From positions 83,329,855-83,393,854 of the forward strand of contig CM054118.1 of NCBI GenBank assembly GCA_028673005.1: DNA of 64,000 nucleotides, written 5' to 3'. Numbering within the stretch: position 1 is the stretch's first letter; every line of letters begins with the position of its first letter. The notes beneath the pieces were generated by a model. The model ran no database searches, was not told where the DNA came from, and saw only the letters and a list, made by a program, of their open reading frames with translations. The stretch is from Tanypteryx hageni. Its lineage: Eukaryota; Arthropoda; Insecta; Odonata; Petaluridae. Shown one piece after another: positions 34,701-45,509 of this stretch. The position numbers and the translations under genes were made by a program.

Positions 34701-37591
34701 AGAGAAGGAGACGCGAGGAGGGCGTGAGAGGCTTGCATTAAGAGCAGCCTCCCCATTCTCCCCCATCACTCCCCCCCACTGCCTCTTCGTGCCTCTCTTC
34801 CTCTACATCCCAAAAAGAGGCGATACCTGCGAGTAATAAGCTCTCCGTAATGAGCTCCTTTGATATTAAACGAATTCCACCAGATGTGTGAGCCGAGAAT
34901 AAAATATTGAATTCTTCACGCTTCACTGGCTGAAACGCCGGAGTTAGGTGCGACTGAAGATTTTATTTATTCCTGGGTCACATTTTTTGTGACGGTGCTA
35001 AATTCAGGGAATGATTTCTCGGAATATTTTGAAATGCGGATTACTATATCTGCCCGGAATTCGCGTCCTTTCTCATAGGTTGAGGATAACTTCATGGATT
35101 CCATCGGTTCGAGGAAACACAAGTCGCAGTTCAGAATGTACTTATCCTGAAATGGAAATACGTTTGCTTTTATGGCGACAAAAGTAAACACGAGCAATAA
35201 AATGTTATTTAAGTGTTATCTACGGTCCTTCCGCGGGACCAGGTGGGAGAGGCACTTCCAGGTCGAGGACGAGACACGTCAACAGGGCGATAAAATTCTC
35301 CGAAAATAAAATCGGATTGCGCGTTACCTTGCGGAAAAAGGTAACGCTGACAGAATGTATGTTTCCGTATCGCGCGGTTCGGAGATCGATCCGAGCCAAC
35401 TGCGATGATCGCCTTGGCTCTAACACGCACGGAGGCGTAAATTAAAACACGCTAAATCAAAAAAATTAGAACATCCTTTCATTGATTTTTCGTATTTTTT
35501 TATTTGAGATACCTAAACATGGTGAACGTAAGATTTCAGCGTGATTTTATTTTGTTTATTTTGGAGCAGCAACAACAAACAACGTGCGAAAAAATAGAAT
35601 CTCACAACTGCAGCCGAAATGAGATGAGAAGGAAACTTTTTTTTTCGTACGCTACAAGACTGCGTCGTCGGTTATCTTTCCATGTTAATTATAATAACAA
35701 GATTAGCCGAAGATTTTTTGCGTGCTTGTAATCTCATAAAAGGCGGCACAAATTCGGGTTCAAGTAGAGCATTTGTTGCAAAATATTCTTCAGTTTTTTT
35801 TATTAAAACTCAAAAACAAATTAGTACATTTTCCATGGATAAATTAAAGCTACCGCAGAGCTCTAATTAGAAAACCCTGCGCATTCGTCACAAAATTAAC
35901 AAAGAAATATTAAAAATATAAAATAAACCTGTACCTAATTTTGTTTTAATGCATAAAAATTTCCCTCCAGGTTATTAAAAATTTAATGGAACAATGTAAT
36001 CGTTTCATATTTTGACTTCTCGGTAAGTAAAAACGACCGCATTTTCTTCAAACAGGTTTAATTCAATCTGCACTGCGACACACTTCCTGGCCTGTTGATG
36101 GCGCCTTAATGTTTCGGCATAGCTATTAAAATTCGGAAATATTTTTACATTTCGTATAAATTTGGCGTGTATCTTCTTCAAGAATGGAGCTTGAAAAATT
36201 ACGCGATTGAAATGAGTACAAAGTAAATGTTTGTAATGAACATTATATGCGCATAAAATTCTTTTTTATTAGTACTTATATAACTCGTTTTTAACTTCAA
36301 TATTCTATGTGGAAATTATATAGCAAATGTAACATTCGAATATGTTCCTTAACAATAGCTCCACCTGTCAAAAACTAGGAGACGTCGACCTATTCATTGA
36401 AATTTGGATGTAATGTGCCTAAATAGGGCATAATTTGTTCGGAATAGTAAATTTTCCACAAGTCTGCAAATATCATGATTTGCGCCTGAAAATAAAATTC
36501 CCCGTATTCCCGGTATTATTTGCTCTTTCGGTCGAATTAGATCGATTCAAATAAGCCAAAGAAAATACGGCGTTAGAAATTAACTTCGCCATACTGAAGA
36601 TAACTTCCGAAATTGGAACTATCATTCTGTAGCTGACCCAATATTTATTACGTATTTTTATTGACTAAATGACAGTTAAATTAAACATGGGAAAGGTACA
36701 AACGACAGTCCGCGATTTTCTGAAGTATTCCCATTCATTCAATGATTTATATGAACAGGGAAACACCGCCACAATTACCCTATTTTTCATGTATAACACG
36801 CTACTTTTCGCGATAAATTGGCCAAAAAACATGGTAAGAAACGCATGCATTTTTTTCAACCATCCAAAAATAAAGCAATGTCACTCATAAAGCACAGATG
36901 TTATTGTTGCGTTTCACTGGAATTTCTTTTATAATTTTTGTTTCAAAACATAAATAAGAATAATCTTTTAATTCCATTATTTATTTAAAGATGGTTTCTA
37001 GATGCAATATTGAAGAAGATATATTAATAGATTTTTTATTCACTACACGTTTTTAGTAAAATCACTAATGTTTTGAAAATTTAGGAAAGTTACGTATAAC
37101 TTACACTATAAGTTAATAAATACCTGTAAATTCTCATCCTATATCACTGTACTCAAATAGTTCATGTTAAATTAGCAACGGTTAATAATTTCTCTCATCT
37201 GTGTTATTCAGGTCCTCGGTGAAAGACTATTGATATGGAATTTTAGGTGCGTAAGAAAATTTAAAAATTTCACTCGTGAAAACCTAAGTGCGTATCATAT
37301 TAGGTGCGTATAATGCACGGAAAATTACAGTAAAGTATATTACTTGTTCTCTTGCAACAAAAGAATACGGTTCGAAATCTATTATTGTTTATGAACCATA
37401 CAAATTTAAATAAACAGTTTAACAGTATTCGTGAGTTAATAATTAAACTCAAAAATAGGACGTCAGTTTACTTTCAGTTTTTCCTTTAAAGAATCTACTC
37501 TCCAAAATGCTCAGAATTTTATAAAATTGAATAAAAATTATGCCGTTCGTCGAAAACCTTTTTGCCATTAGAATGATTATGTTAATAGTAA
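34701..37591. other. Mostly AT-rich DNA, one GC-richer patch
   Basis: Positions 35200-35430 are GC-richer. On the minus strand, ATCGCAG (complement of about 35396-35402) precedes LARIDLRTARYGNIHSVSV, and TTCCGCAAG is followed by GTAACG. This could be a small exon but is unsupported. The rest shows nothing recognisable. Confidence 0.3.
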
Positions 37592-37763
37592 AGGGTGAGT
37601 ACAAAAGAACTTTATGCATTCAACATGTCATAAAAAACATATGCGGCGTACTTAGACCTTCACACCTACATCAATCGATAGAGTAGCTCTCAAAGTTTTG
37701 TTTCAAACGGCCCGCGTTATTGCTGTTACAGGTTGCCGTCGCTAGTTGCCGCTAGTGTGCAAA

Positions 37764-38295
37764 ATGGCGACTACTCCACAACAGAGTTGGTGTGTTCTTC
37801 AGTTAGCGAAAAAAGAGTCGGTAACAGCTGTGCAACGTGCATTTCGGACACAATTTCGCAAGGAACCACCCAGCCGAGTTTCCATTTACGCCTGTTAAAA
37901 AAAATTCGAAAAGAAAGGGTGCATTTGCAAAGGCAAGAGTCCTGGTCGGCCATCTGTGTCTGAAAAAGTTGCTCAGCCCACGAAAATCAACGCGCCGAGC
38001 GAGTCGTGATTTGCAACTACCACAAACAACCATCTCCAAAATCCTGCGTAAACGTTTACACATGAAACCGTACAAACTTCAATTGGTCCAGGCTCTGACA
38101 CCAGCAGATTATGCCATACGGTACGAATTCTGCAAAGAGATCCTAGCCAGGATTGACAACGACTTGCCCGAAAGGTTAGTTTTTAGTGACGAGGCGACTT
38201 TCCACATCAACGGTAAAGTGAATCGGCATAATGTCCGTGTTTGGGGAACAGAGAACGGGAAGAACGTACAAGATCGCACAGAACATCTCAAATAA
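37764..38295 (+). pseudogene. Broken mariner-like transposase with DUF4817-type N-terminal helix-turn-helix
   Basis: The intact protein would be a DDE/D transposase. An ATG at 37764 opens MATTPQQSWCVLQLAKKESV and continues to RVSIYAC, then TAA at 37896-37898 where the family normally has a Trp-Tyr pair. The same frame resumes as KKFEKKGCICKGKSPGRPSV. The reading frame shifts near 37970, and the new frame encodes SPRKSTRRASRDLQLPQTTI (second HTH) and FSDEATFHINGKVNRHNVR with the first catalytic Asp. The sequence then jumps from WGTEN to TEHLK-stop (38293-38295). The TEHLK end resembles the family C-terminus as I remember it, so the central core with the remaining catalytic acids seems deleted. 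It is inactive. Confidence 0.8.
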
Positions 38296-38477
38296 ATACA
38301 AGAATTTCAAAATCGAACTCGGTGCAAAAAGCATATATTAGGGTACATTAATTTATGTATTTTTGAGCTCAATGTCGAGATAACATTCATTTTTATAATT
38401 TCTAGTCGTTATTAATAATGAAATTTTATCCTTTATACCATGAAATCATCCTCGTTCAGAAACGACAAAGTTTATCT

Positions 38478-38548
38478 GCTACGATAGTTCAGTGGTAGAA
38501 TATTCGCCCAGCAAGTGGAAGACCCGGGTTCGATTCCCGGTCATAGCA
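38478..38548 (+). tRNA. tRNA-Gly-like gene or tRNA-derived repeat, apparent anticodon AGC
   Basis: The 71-nt sequence folds as a cloverleaf: acceptor GCTACGA/TCATAGC (6 of 7 pairs), D stem GTTC/GAAT, anticodon stem TTCGC/GTGGA, loop CCAGCAA, and T arm CCGGG-TTCGATT-CCCGG, with discriminator A. A T6 run at about 38551-38556 could end pol III transcription. Length and body (GTTCAGTGGTAGAAT, CCCGGGTTCGATTCCCGG) match tRNA-Gly, yet loop positions 34-36 read AGC (Ala) and position 33 is C instead of the near-universal U. The G3-U70 Ala identity pair is absent. A tRNA-derived repeat or pseudogene is more likely than a working gene, and related sequence recurs at 60961-61130. Confidence 0.6.
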
Positions 38549-38556
38549 GACTTTTT

Positions 38557-39764
38557 TCTCGTTTCAAAATTATTCCCTTTTTACTGGTAGCAACTATATA
38601 ACAATATTTTTCGAAGAATCCTCCAACAGATTTTATTTTAACATATACTTTGGCTTGGTAGAAATCAATTCAAATCGATAAATATAGACTTAAAAAATTT
38701 TTAATTCACGAAAAAGAATTTTCATCGATAAGTGTCTATTCTTCATCACTATATTTTCTACGAAATTATGAGTCATTATTTTTAAATTTAGTTTACCACA
38801 CTCAAACTTAATATATATTACAATCAAACATGCAAAACAGAAGGGAAAGTCGGTATTGGTCAATCCAGACAAACACACAACATTAGAAATTCACGACAAT
38901 GTGCTTTCTAATGTCGCTTATGTCACAGAGAATAGACAAACTGAACTACCACGGGATCCAAAGCCAATGGTAAGGGACAAAGCAATATGATCGGTTTATT
39001 GCCCTCTGTCTTTACCCTAGAACAGATCCGATTATCCCTACGCACATTGGTCATTGGGGGATGTTTATTGTCTTCTGTGCCACAAGATCTGCCGACCCTT
39101 TCCAAGAGGCGAAAAGAAAGGTTTTCCCAAACTGAAAAATGAGCATCGATCCTCAGATGTCATTGTTATTTTCAAAATCACACTGCTAAATTTATATAAT
39201 CTGAATGAGAATGTCTCCCGTGGTTAGTTTCTTTTGCAATGCTGTCGGAGGAACATGGTTCCGTACACGCACTTTGCGTTTTTTCTGCATTCATAGTTTG
39301 TTAGTCAACAAGGTAAGATTTTTTTGTTGAAATATTCATTCATACATTTGGTTGTACATTATATTCACGTCGCATTAATTGTTTTACGAACGGTCATGGC
39401 TTCGTGAATTAGGGGAGCGGATTCGAGTAATATATACTTTCGGATTTATTCCGAAAAATTAGGTATTCCAGGTTGGTGGTTGAAGTCAACAGCAACGCAT
39501 TCACCAAAAGTTGACAATATCAAGCAAACCAGCATACAAGAAGTCTTAATCTTATTTATACACATTTAGTGAAATTTAATTAGTAGGGATTTGATTTATA
39601 AATTTTTATAGATAAAAATAGATAAAATGTGTCAAAATAAACGTGGATATTTGTCGTCGATTTCTAGGGAAAATAAACATCGATTTTAGTCGTTTATGTT
39701 ACAGAGAAATAGAAGTGAAACCCGACCAACCCTACACGTATCACTAAGGACTGTTGCACCTCAC
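38557..39764. other. AT-rich DNA, probably the start of neuroligin intron 1
   Basis: This lies just downstream (minus sense) of the neuroligin splice donor. No exon, RNA gene or repeat boundary is recognised. Confidence 0.4.
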
Positions 39765-40404
39765 CTGGAGTATAAATGTTGAGGAAAAGGCAGTCCTCGC
39801 TCTGCCTCCTGAGGTGCGGCAGCAGTCTCTTTAGCCCCTCCACTCTTCCCTTGGGCATCTTCCTTATTGTTTCTTCGTCGGCGGCCGAAGGAGGGTTGGG
39901 CGCCGCTTCCATCGCCCGGGAAACCGCCGCAACGTCCTCGGGGAACCTCTGCGGGCACGCGGGACCCGGTCTGTCGGCCAGCCTCACGCCCCTCCACACG
40001 GCCCCGCTGACCGGGGGCATGAAGCGGAGGCTGCCCGTGGGCGGGGACGCATACGGCACCCCCAGAAAGGCCTCCACGGCGCCAGAGTGCCTTCCGTCGG
40101 GAGCCCACACCACGCCCCTCAGTTCTCCGTATCTGGTGGTCACCGTCCTGGGGCTCAGCGAGCCGGTGGAATCGGGCCGAATGGACGCGGTGGAAGCGGC
40201 CCTGCCTCCGGGGCGGGCTGGGGAGGGAGGCGGGGGCGGGGGCGCTTGTTGGGGCGAGGGAGGCGGGGCGGATTCGGGCGAGGAGGAGGCGGCCGCGACG
40301 TGGGAGAGGACGACGACGGAGCGCAGGAGGAGCAGGAGGGCGAAGGAGCCCTCGAGGGGCAGCGCCGGTCGGGGGCGGGGCGAGGCCTTCTCCCTGTTTC
40401 TCAT
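39765..40404 (-). CDS. Neuroligin, first coding exon (partial gene)
   Basis: Neuroligins are postsynaptic single-pass adhesion proteins with a catalytically inactive cholinesterase-fold ectodomain that binds neurexins. The first in-frame ATG is at 40404 with A at -3. Residues 1-20 are a basic, Pro-rich n-region, about 21-39 (FALLLLLRSVVVLSHVAAA) a signal peptide core, and 40-85 a Pro/Ser/Ala-rich linker. The conserved domain starts at TVTTRYGELRG (87-97), then EAFLGVPYASPPTGSLRFMP (111-130), WRGVRLADRPGPACPQR, MPKGR (183-187) and QSEDCLFLNIYTP (201-213). Cys150 and Cys205 would form the first disulfide loop. About 15 residues after CPQRFP look inserted relative to other neuroligins as I recall them. 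The exon ends CCAG at 39765 before GTGAGG, in phase 1. GC-rich codons contrast with the AT-rich flanks. No later exon is recognised at lower coordinates. Confidence 0.9.
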
Positions 40405-40690
40405 CTTATCGACTTCGTCATGTGAAATCCCTTTAACAGTTTTTTGCGAAATCTCGAGTGGCTTCTCGGGAGAGTTTTTTTTCTTCTTGTCGCGTATATA
40501 TTCTCGAGTCAAAAAGTAAACGCACAAACACTCGCTCACTCACGCCCCATAAAACTCGTGTACGACCTTTTCCACCCCATTTTACCGGTCCCCGCCTTCG
40601 CCCGGCCGTCCCCTTTTGGCGCGGCGCCACCGGTTGCGAAGGCGTCCATGAAATACCAGTAGACACGTAAACGCGCTAGACACATACAGT
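40405..40690 (-). promoter_or_regulatory. Probable neuroligin 5' UTR and promoter-proximal GC-rich region
   Basis: Directly upstream of the neuroligin ATG on the minus strand. The reading frame is open upstream of the ATG to about 40539 but has no ATG there. CpG-rich sequence (CGGCCGTCCCC and GGCGCGGCGCC types) lies at about 40585-40660. No TATA box is evident. The function is inferred from position only. Confidence 0.35.
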
Positions 40691-40993
40691 ACTTCGCATA
40701 ATAAGCGCTAATAAACTTTTCAAAGAGGGAAACAAATGGGAACCATTCACGTGGATATAGGTTTATACATGAAAACCATTATTCGATTATCGTTTTATCT
40801 GTTAGATCAGGAGATGCACAACACTTTATTCGGACACAGTCCGACGGATAGCTTGAAACTGCAAATTCATATTACTAAACATCGAGTTTCATACTTTTTT
40901 TAACGGATTTGTACGAAATTTAATGTAAGGAGTATCCTTCGGGGAAATCTTTCTTCTCCACCTCTGTCCACACCCGTCTCTCGCTGTTGGCAG

Positions 40994-41405
40994 GTGCAGA
41001 GGGGAGTAACTATTCCCACCGGAGGAGGCGCACACTCTCCTTCCGGGGCGAAAAGACCAGCCGAGTTGGAAGATTCCGATCCGCCGCCAATCGAGCGCTT
41101 TCTCACATCAGAGGACCCTTACTTTCACGACTTCAACCGGAGAAACGATTCCGAAGGTTCGCCGACTCCGTTCATATCTCGCGCAGTTAATCCTGATGCC
41201 GCTCTCCGGAGGCCGTTCGCTTCATCTGTCATAGGGCGCCGCGGCTGGGCGTCCGAAGGGGGCAGAAAAGGCGCCGGGGGCGACGTCGGGGGGCGGCCTC
41301 GGGCCACGCGGAAGGGTGTGGGACGTCGGGAGCCATTTCAAGCAGTTGCCGTTCGCCGAGGGCTCCGTGGCCGTGGACAGGGTGTGGTCATGAATTCGGT
41401 TCGTC
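40994..41405 (+). other. Possible plus-strand internal exon, product unknown
   Basis: A pyrimidine-rich stretch (about 40948-40990) ends in GCTGTTGGCAG at 40993, a good 3' splice-site match. One frame then stays open for about 137 codons (VQRGVTIPTGGGAHSPSG..., later PPIERFLTSEDPYFHDFN, SPTPFISRAVNPDAAL) up to TTCGTC before GTAAGA at 41406, a good donor match. No ATG opens this frame. It is GC-rich and faces away from neuroligin exon 1. The N-terminal half looks protein-like, while the second half is Gly/Arg-rich and may be composition. I do not recognise a family. Confidence 0.3.
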
Positions 41406-42029
41406 GTAAGATATGGGAAGGGCAGAGGGAAGAAGAGCATATAAGGGATCGTAAAAGTTGGAAAGAAGAGGGTGGAGGGGGAGGGAGGAGAAAGGGTTTC
41501 GAGAAAAGATATAAAGTTCGGCTATGAATACAAGGTGTAAATATATTTATGAGTAAAAAGTAAAGAAATTTTCAAATTTATTTAAGACGTCGATAGTTGA
41601 ACAGGACACTTTTTTAGCGCTATGAATGCGTAGGTAGGTGAAAATATATAAACTCTCCATAAGAAAAGAAATCACGTAAAGATGAAATATAGGTGCGCAT
41701 CATTGGCGGTACTTTGCGAAAGAGTGATAAATTATTGCGGAAGTGACTCATGTGATTAAGACGGTCGCTTTGAATTTAAATTGTCGAAGTTGGATAGATA
41801 GAATAAATCGCCCGGTTTTTCCCCTCTCGGTGTCTCACAGACAAAATGCTTCCAGAGAAAGAGACAAAGGTCGAGTTAAAGAAATAAGGAGAAACACTTC
41901 TAACGAATGTGTTGAATCACATCGATTACGCCGTGGGAAGACGACGACGAAAAAGGCTTCCATCGAGAGACGGCCGAATTAATTTGAGGTATGCGCTGAT
42001 GGGTCGCAAGATCAGAGATTGTTAGATGA
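41406..42029. other. Unannotated DNA, nothing recognised
   Basis: Becomes purine-rich after 41410, then AT-rich. No feature recognised. Confidence 0.35.
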
Positions 42030-42215
42030 TGTAAGGAAGTGGGGGAGGAGGAAAAAGGGAGGGGAAGGGAGAATTTTTGGCGGGAGCGGAGTTTAAGACC
42101 GAGGGTTATTCGAGTGGAGTGGAAGGAGAGAGGAATTTGGAAGGGATTGGGAGGAGTGAGGTGGCAGAGAGAGAGAGAAGGGGAAAGAGAGAAGGATGTG
42201 GGTGGTCGAAAAGGG
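42030..42215. repeat. Purine-rich tract
   Basis: Plus-strand A+G-rich, with (GA)n at about 42168-42178. Confidence 0.6.
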
Positions 42216-43669
42216 GTGGGAATGTAGGCCAAAACCACTTCAGACGTCTCAGCTACTAACTGCGGGTGACAAGCAATGCTTCTCGCGCTACGAAAAGCCT
42301 TTAAATTAAGTATGCAGCAGAAGGAAATACTAGCAGGAAAATTTTCCACGGATTTCTTTACTTTTGTGCGGAGAAACGACGGGAGATTCGTCCTGTCAAT
42401 GACTTTTCTAATCGCTTTGTTTGTGCAATTTTCGCGGAAAATATCGGCTATAAGCTATCCCTGGAATAAAAATATTTACGTGCAAATTATTATTCGAATA
42501 GTTTTTTTTTGAGCTTTTAGAAAATTTAAGTTTGGCAGCCAAAGTTATTTTAATTTTAGAATAAATTTTCCTATCTCCACATGCTATTTAACTTTCTTCT
42601 CTTCCCGAGCAGAAACTTGGTTAACAAATTGATCTGGGAAGGTGCAGAAAGGATATGTATGAGCTACACCGACAGGAGAGTCCCGTTCCTTCTTCTGAGA
42701 TTTCTCCACTTCTGCCGCGGGAGTAATCGCCTGGAACCAGTGGCGATCACACGACGATATTTCATCCGAATCGGCGATGTTACAGTTAATTACTTCACTC
42801 GAGTCGAACTCCTCCGGCCCGCGTCGCCGCTCCAGCTATCACTATTAAATGAGCACAGCGGTCACTCCCAAACTTCTCACACGATGCGTCAGTCATCGGA
42901 GATTCGCACAAATAGCCACACCCAGCCACATTCGAAAGAACCCTCGCGGTCCTAAACAAATCGGTCTTTGGCCGACGGGCCGTGCCGAGTGGTCCGAGAT
43001 AGGTTTTGGGCCATCGAAGCGCCAGACACCTGCTCTAAAGGAATGCACGCGTTCACTTTTGAGAGTTCGAGAGGAATATTTGGGAATCCGAGATCTCGGC
43101 GGGGTTCTTGCGTTACCAAAAGAACTCTTCAAACATTCGACAGCGAAGCATTTAGAGAATCAGAGAGCCACGCACACGGCTAGCAGTTCATTCCACCTCC
43201 GCTAGCTGCTTCATCGCTCCTTTCTCCGACTCGCACACACCGATCTCCTATCGCGAATCTTCTTTTGTCTCTTTCCACAAAATAAACCCTCTCTCTCTCT
43301 CTCCCCCTCCTATTTCTCTCCCTCCCTCCCTCCTCCCCTCTCTCTCTCTCTCACTTCCACCCCACACGGTTTTTCTGCACAACTTAAAAAAATTTGGTTC
43401 GTTGGTTGGCCTTCGAAGAACTGGCGATCGATGGGGGACACGCGAACTTGATCAGAACGCGAGGCAGATCGCTCCGGGGAATGTGACGTTCGCAAACGGA
43501 AGTAAATATCTCGCCCCTTTTCGCGTAAGGGAACGTGTCCACCCCGCCCCGGTAATCGAACGCGGGTAACCGGCGAAGGAGGACAAGCTCAGCTGCTACC
43601 GCTGCCTACCCTCGCCGCTCTGCTGGGCCCGGGGATCGGGAGCGGAGGAGACGCGGAGGTGCTGCCACC
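42216..43669. other. GC-richer region, possible promoter area, no gene called
   Basis: Positions 42640-43660 are GC-richer with overlapping frames of up to 124 aa on both strands and no recognised domain. A pyrimidine tract (CTCTCTCT and CCTCCCTCCC) lies at about 43284-43353. It may be a regulatory island or noncoding exon, but nothing fixes that. Confidence 0.3.
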
Positions 43670-43810
43670 ATGACGGCAGTATTGGAAATCGACCCGAAGA
43701 GGCGCCGTCTGGTGTCATGGAGACCAACTTCTTGCCTCGGCCGTCCTGCGGGATACGGGGACGAACTCCATCATCACGAGCAAAGTTGTCGTGCGGGCAC
43801 GTTTAATTAA
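43670..43810 (+). CDS. Small 46-codon ORF with a near-ideal Kozak context, unknown
   Basis: GCTGCCACC precedes ATG at 43670, an excellent vertebrate-style initiation context. The frame reads MTAVLEIDPKRRRLVSWRPT and ends with AGTFN at TAA 43808-43810. It sits at the edge of a GC-rich block just before AT-rich DNA, as a first exon or upstream ORF might. A second ATG at 43718 opens a 29-codon frame in another phase. No homology is recognised, and it may be chance. Confidence 0.15.
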   Translation: MTAVLEIDPKRRRLVSWRPTSCLGRPAGYGDELHHHEQSCRAGTFN

Positions 43811-45430
43811 ATTACACCTCATGTGTGAGAATCTAAAAATGCCGGAACTTGTTTCAAAACGGATTGGAAGAAAAGCTAAAGGCGAGAAAATAATTGTTCA
43901 AATCGCATTGTTTTTCGTCAAATTTTATGTATAGAAAACATACCTGCAGTAATACAAAAAATTATGACTCGATAAACACCATTTGGGCCTCATAGGGCCC
44001 AAAATAAAACCTTTAAAAAGGTCAATTTAATATGACAATATTTCCTGATAGTTGTACTCTAGTGGAGTTCATTCTAATGATTTAAGGAAACTGCTTCTCA
44101 GACAAATTTATGTTATTAAATACGTGCATTAGCGGTAAGTAATTTGCTGGAAGATCCACTTTCCCAACTTTCCGAAAGATGTTGAACTTGAATTAATTTT
44201 TAAATCTTTTCTCGCAAATTTAGAATTTTACACCATTGAATAAAAAAAATTACAAGAGTATCCTTCCCATGAGAAATATCATAAAACAGGATCTGAATGA
44301 CCCAATATAAACTAAAAGCATAAAAATAATGATATTTGAGAAATGGTTTCAGACCAAAACATTTATTCTTAAAAAATCCGAGTATCGTATCCGCGTGAGA
44401 AACTATACTTTCATTAGTATTACTTTGATAGTGCGCACGTTACATATCTTAACATTAAATTTGGAAAAATCTTTGCAGAAAGTATTTATAATTGATTAAT
44501 TACGTCATATTTATAAATCGCAAAATTAAAGAACAGTTTATAAATCAATAAAAAATAAAAGTTATCTATTTTAAGCACATATTTATAGATTAATTATAAT
44601 ATTTTGCCAAACCAATTAGTGACATGTGGATGTGTTTGATTTTCCTTGAACAATCTGGAGTAATTGTCGTTAACAGCAAGCGCAGGTCATCGTCTACATT
44701 GAGCCTGTTCCTCCATTTGTTGTTTTGCTTCCGCTTATAGAGAGAAGAATCTCTCTCGGAGATACGTTATTGCAAAAGACACATGATATTTCAAAAGACG
44801 AATGGCAATGTCAGAATATTCTGTTAATCCAGGAATTCGAAATTTCCATTTTTAAAACTTAGTGAAATATGTTAAAATATGGAATACTTGCTATTTTAGT
44901 TTTAAAAATAATTCAAACACATTCAGATGAAACCAAAGGAATGCCAATCTATTATTTCAGTCGGAGGCGAAAAATATTCCGTCGTAGGTAGGCCAGACAA
45001 AAAATAACTCAATGTGTTTTTGGCACTTTCATCGAGGATAACATTATTTGTCAATACGAAATCATTGAGACTCGGAAAACACTCCCGCATTTCCATGGAA
45101 AAAAAATCACCCCAGTCTCTCACGGAACCACATTAAGCTTTCGCAGAACCATTGGGTTCTGCAGAATACGGTTTGGGAAATCCTGCTGTAATTAAATATC
45201 CAATTAAAACTAAATCATATTACCAATCATATTCTGGATTATTTTATTAAAAGCCCAATTATGCTGGTTTGTTAGGAAGGATTATATACGAACATCATTA
45301 TTAGGGCGAGATTAAGACAACACAAAGTGGGAGAAGTGTTTTTATTTTAATTTAACATTTATTCATGCATGTCCGTCATATGAAATAATACGCTTTATAA
45401 ATAATAACACAACACGTTATCATTTTTCTT
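43811..45430. other. AT-rich DNA, nothing recognised
   Basis: A small perfect hairpin (TTTGGGCC...GGCCCAAA) lies at about 43982-44002. Nothing else is recognised. Confidence 0.4.
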
Positions 45431-45447
45431 TAATTATATATGTATGT

Positions 45448-45507
<60 letters not shown>
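45431..45507. repeat. (TA)n microsatellite
   Basis: TATATGTATGTATACA then about 28 TA units. Confidence 0.95.

Positions 45508-45509
<2 letters not shown>

Noticed and set aside
35220..35430. Small minus-strand exon (LARIDLRTARYGNIHSV...)
   Set aside because: The frame is short, its acceptor lacks a clear pyrimidine tract and no family is recognised. It is noted only within the regional entry.
39776..40519. Plus-strand open frames of 112-247 aa over the neuroligin exon
   Set aside because: They are opposite-strand shadows of a GC-rich coding exon, dominated by Gly, Arg and Ala.
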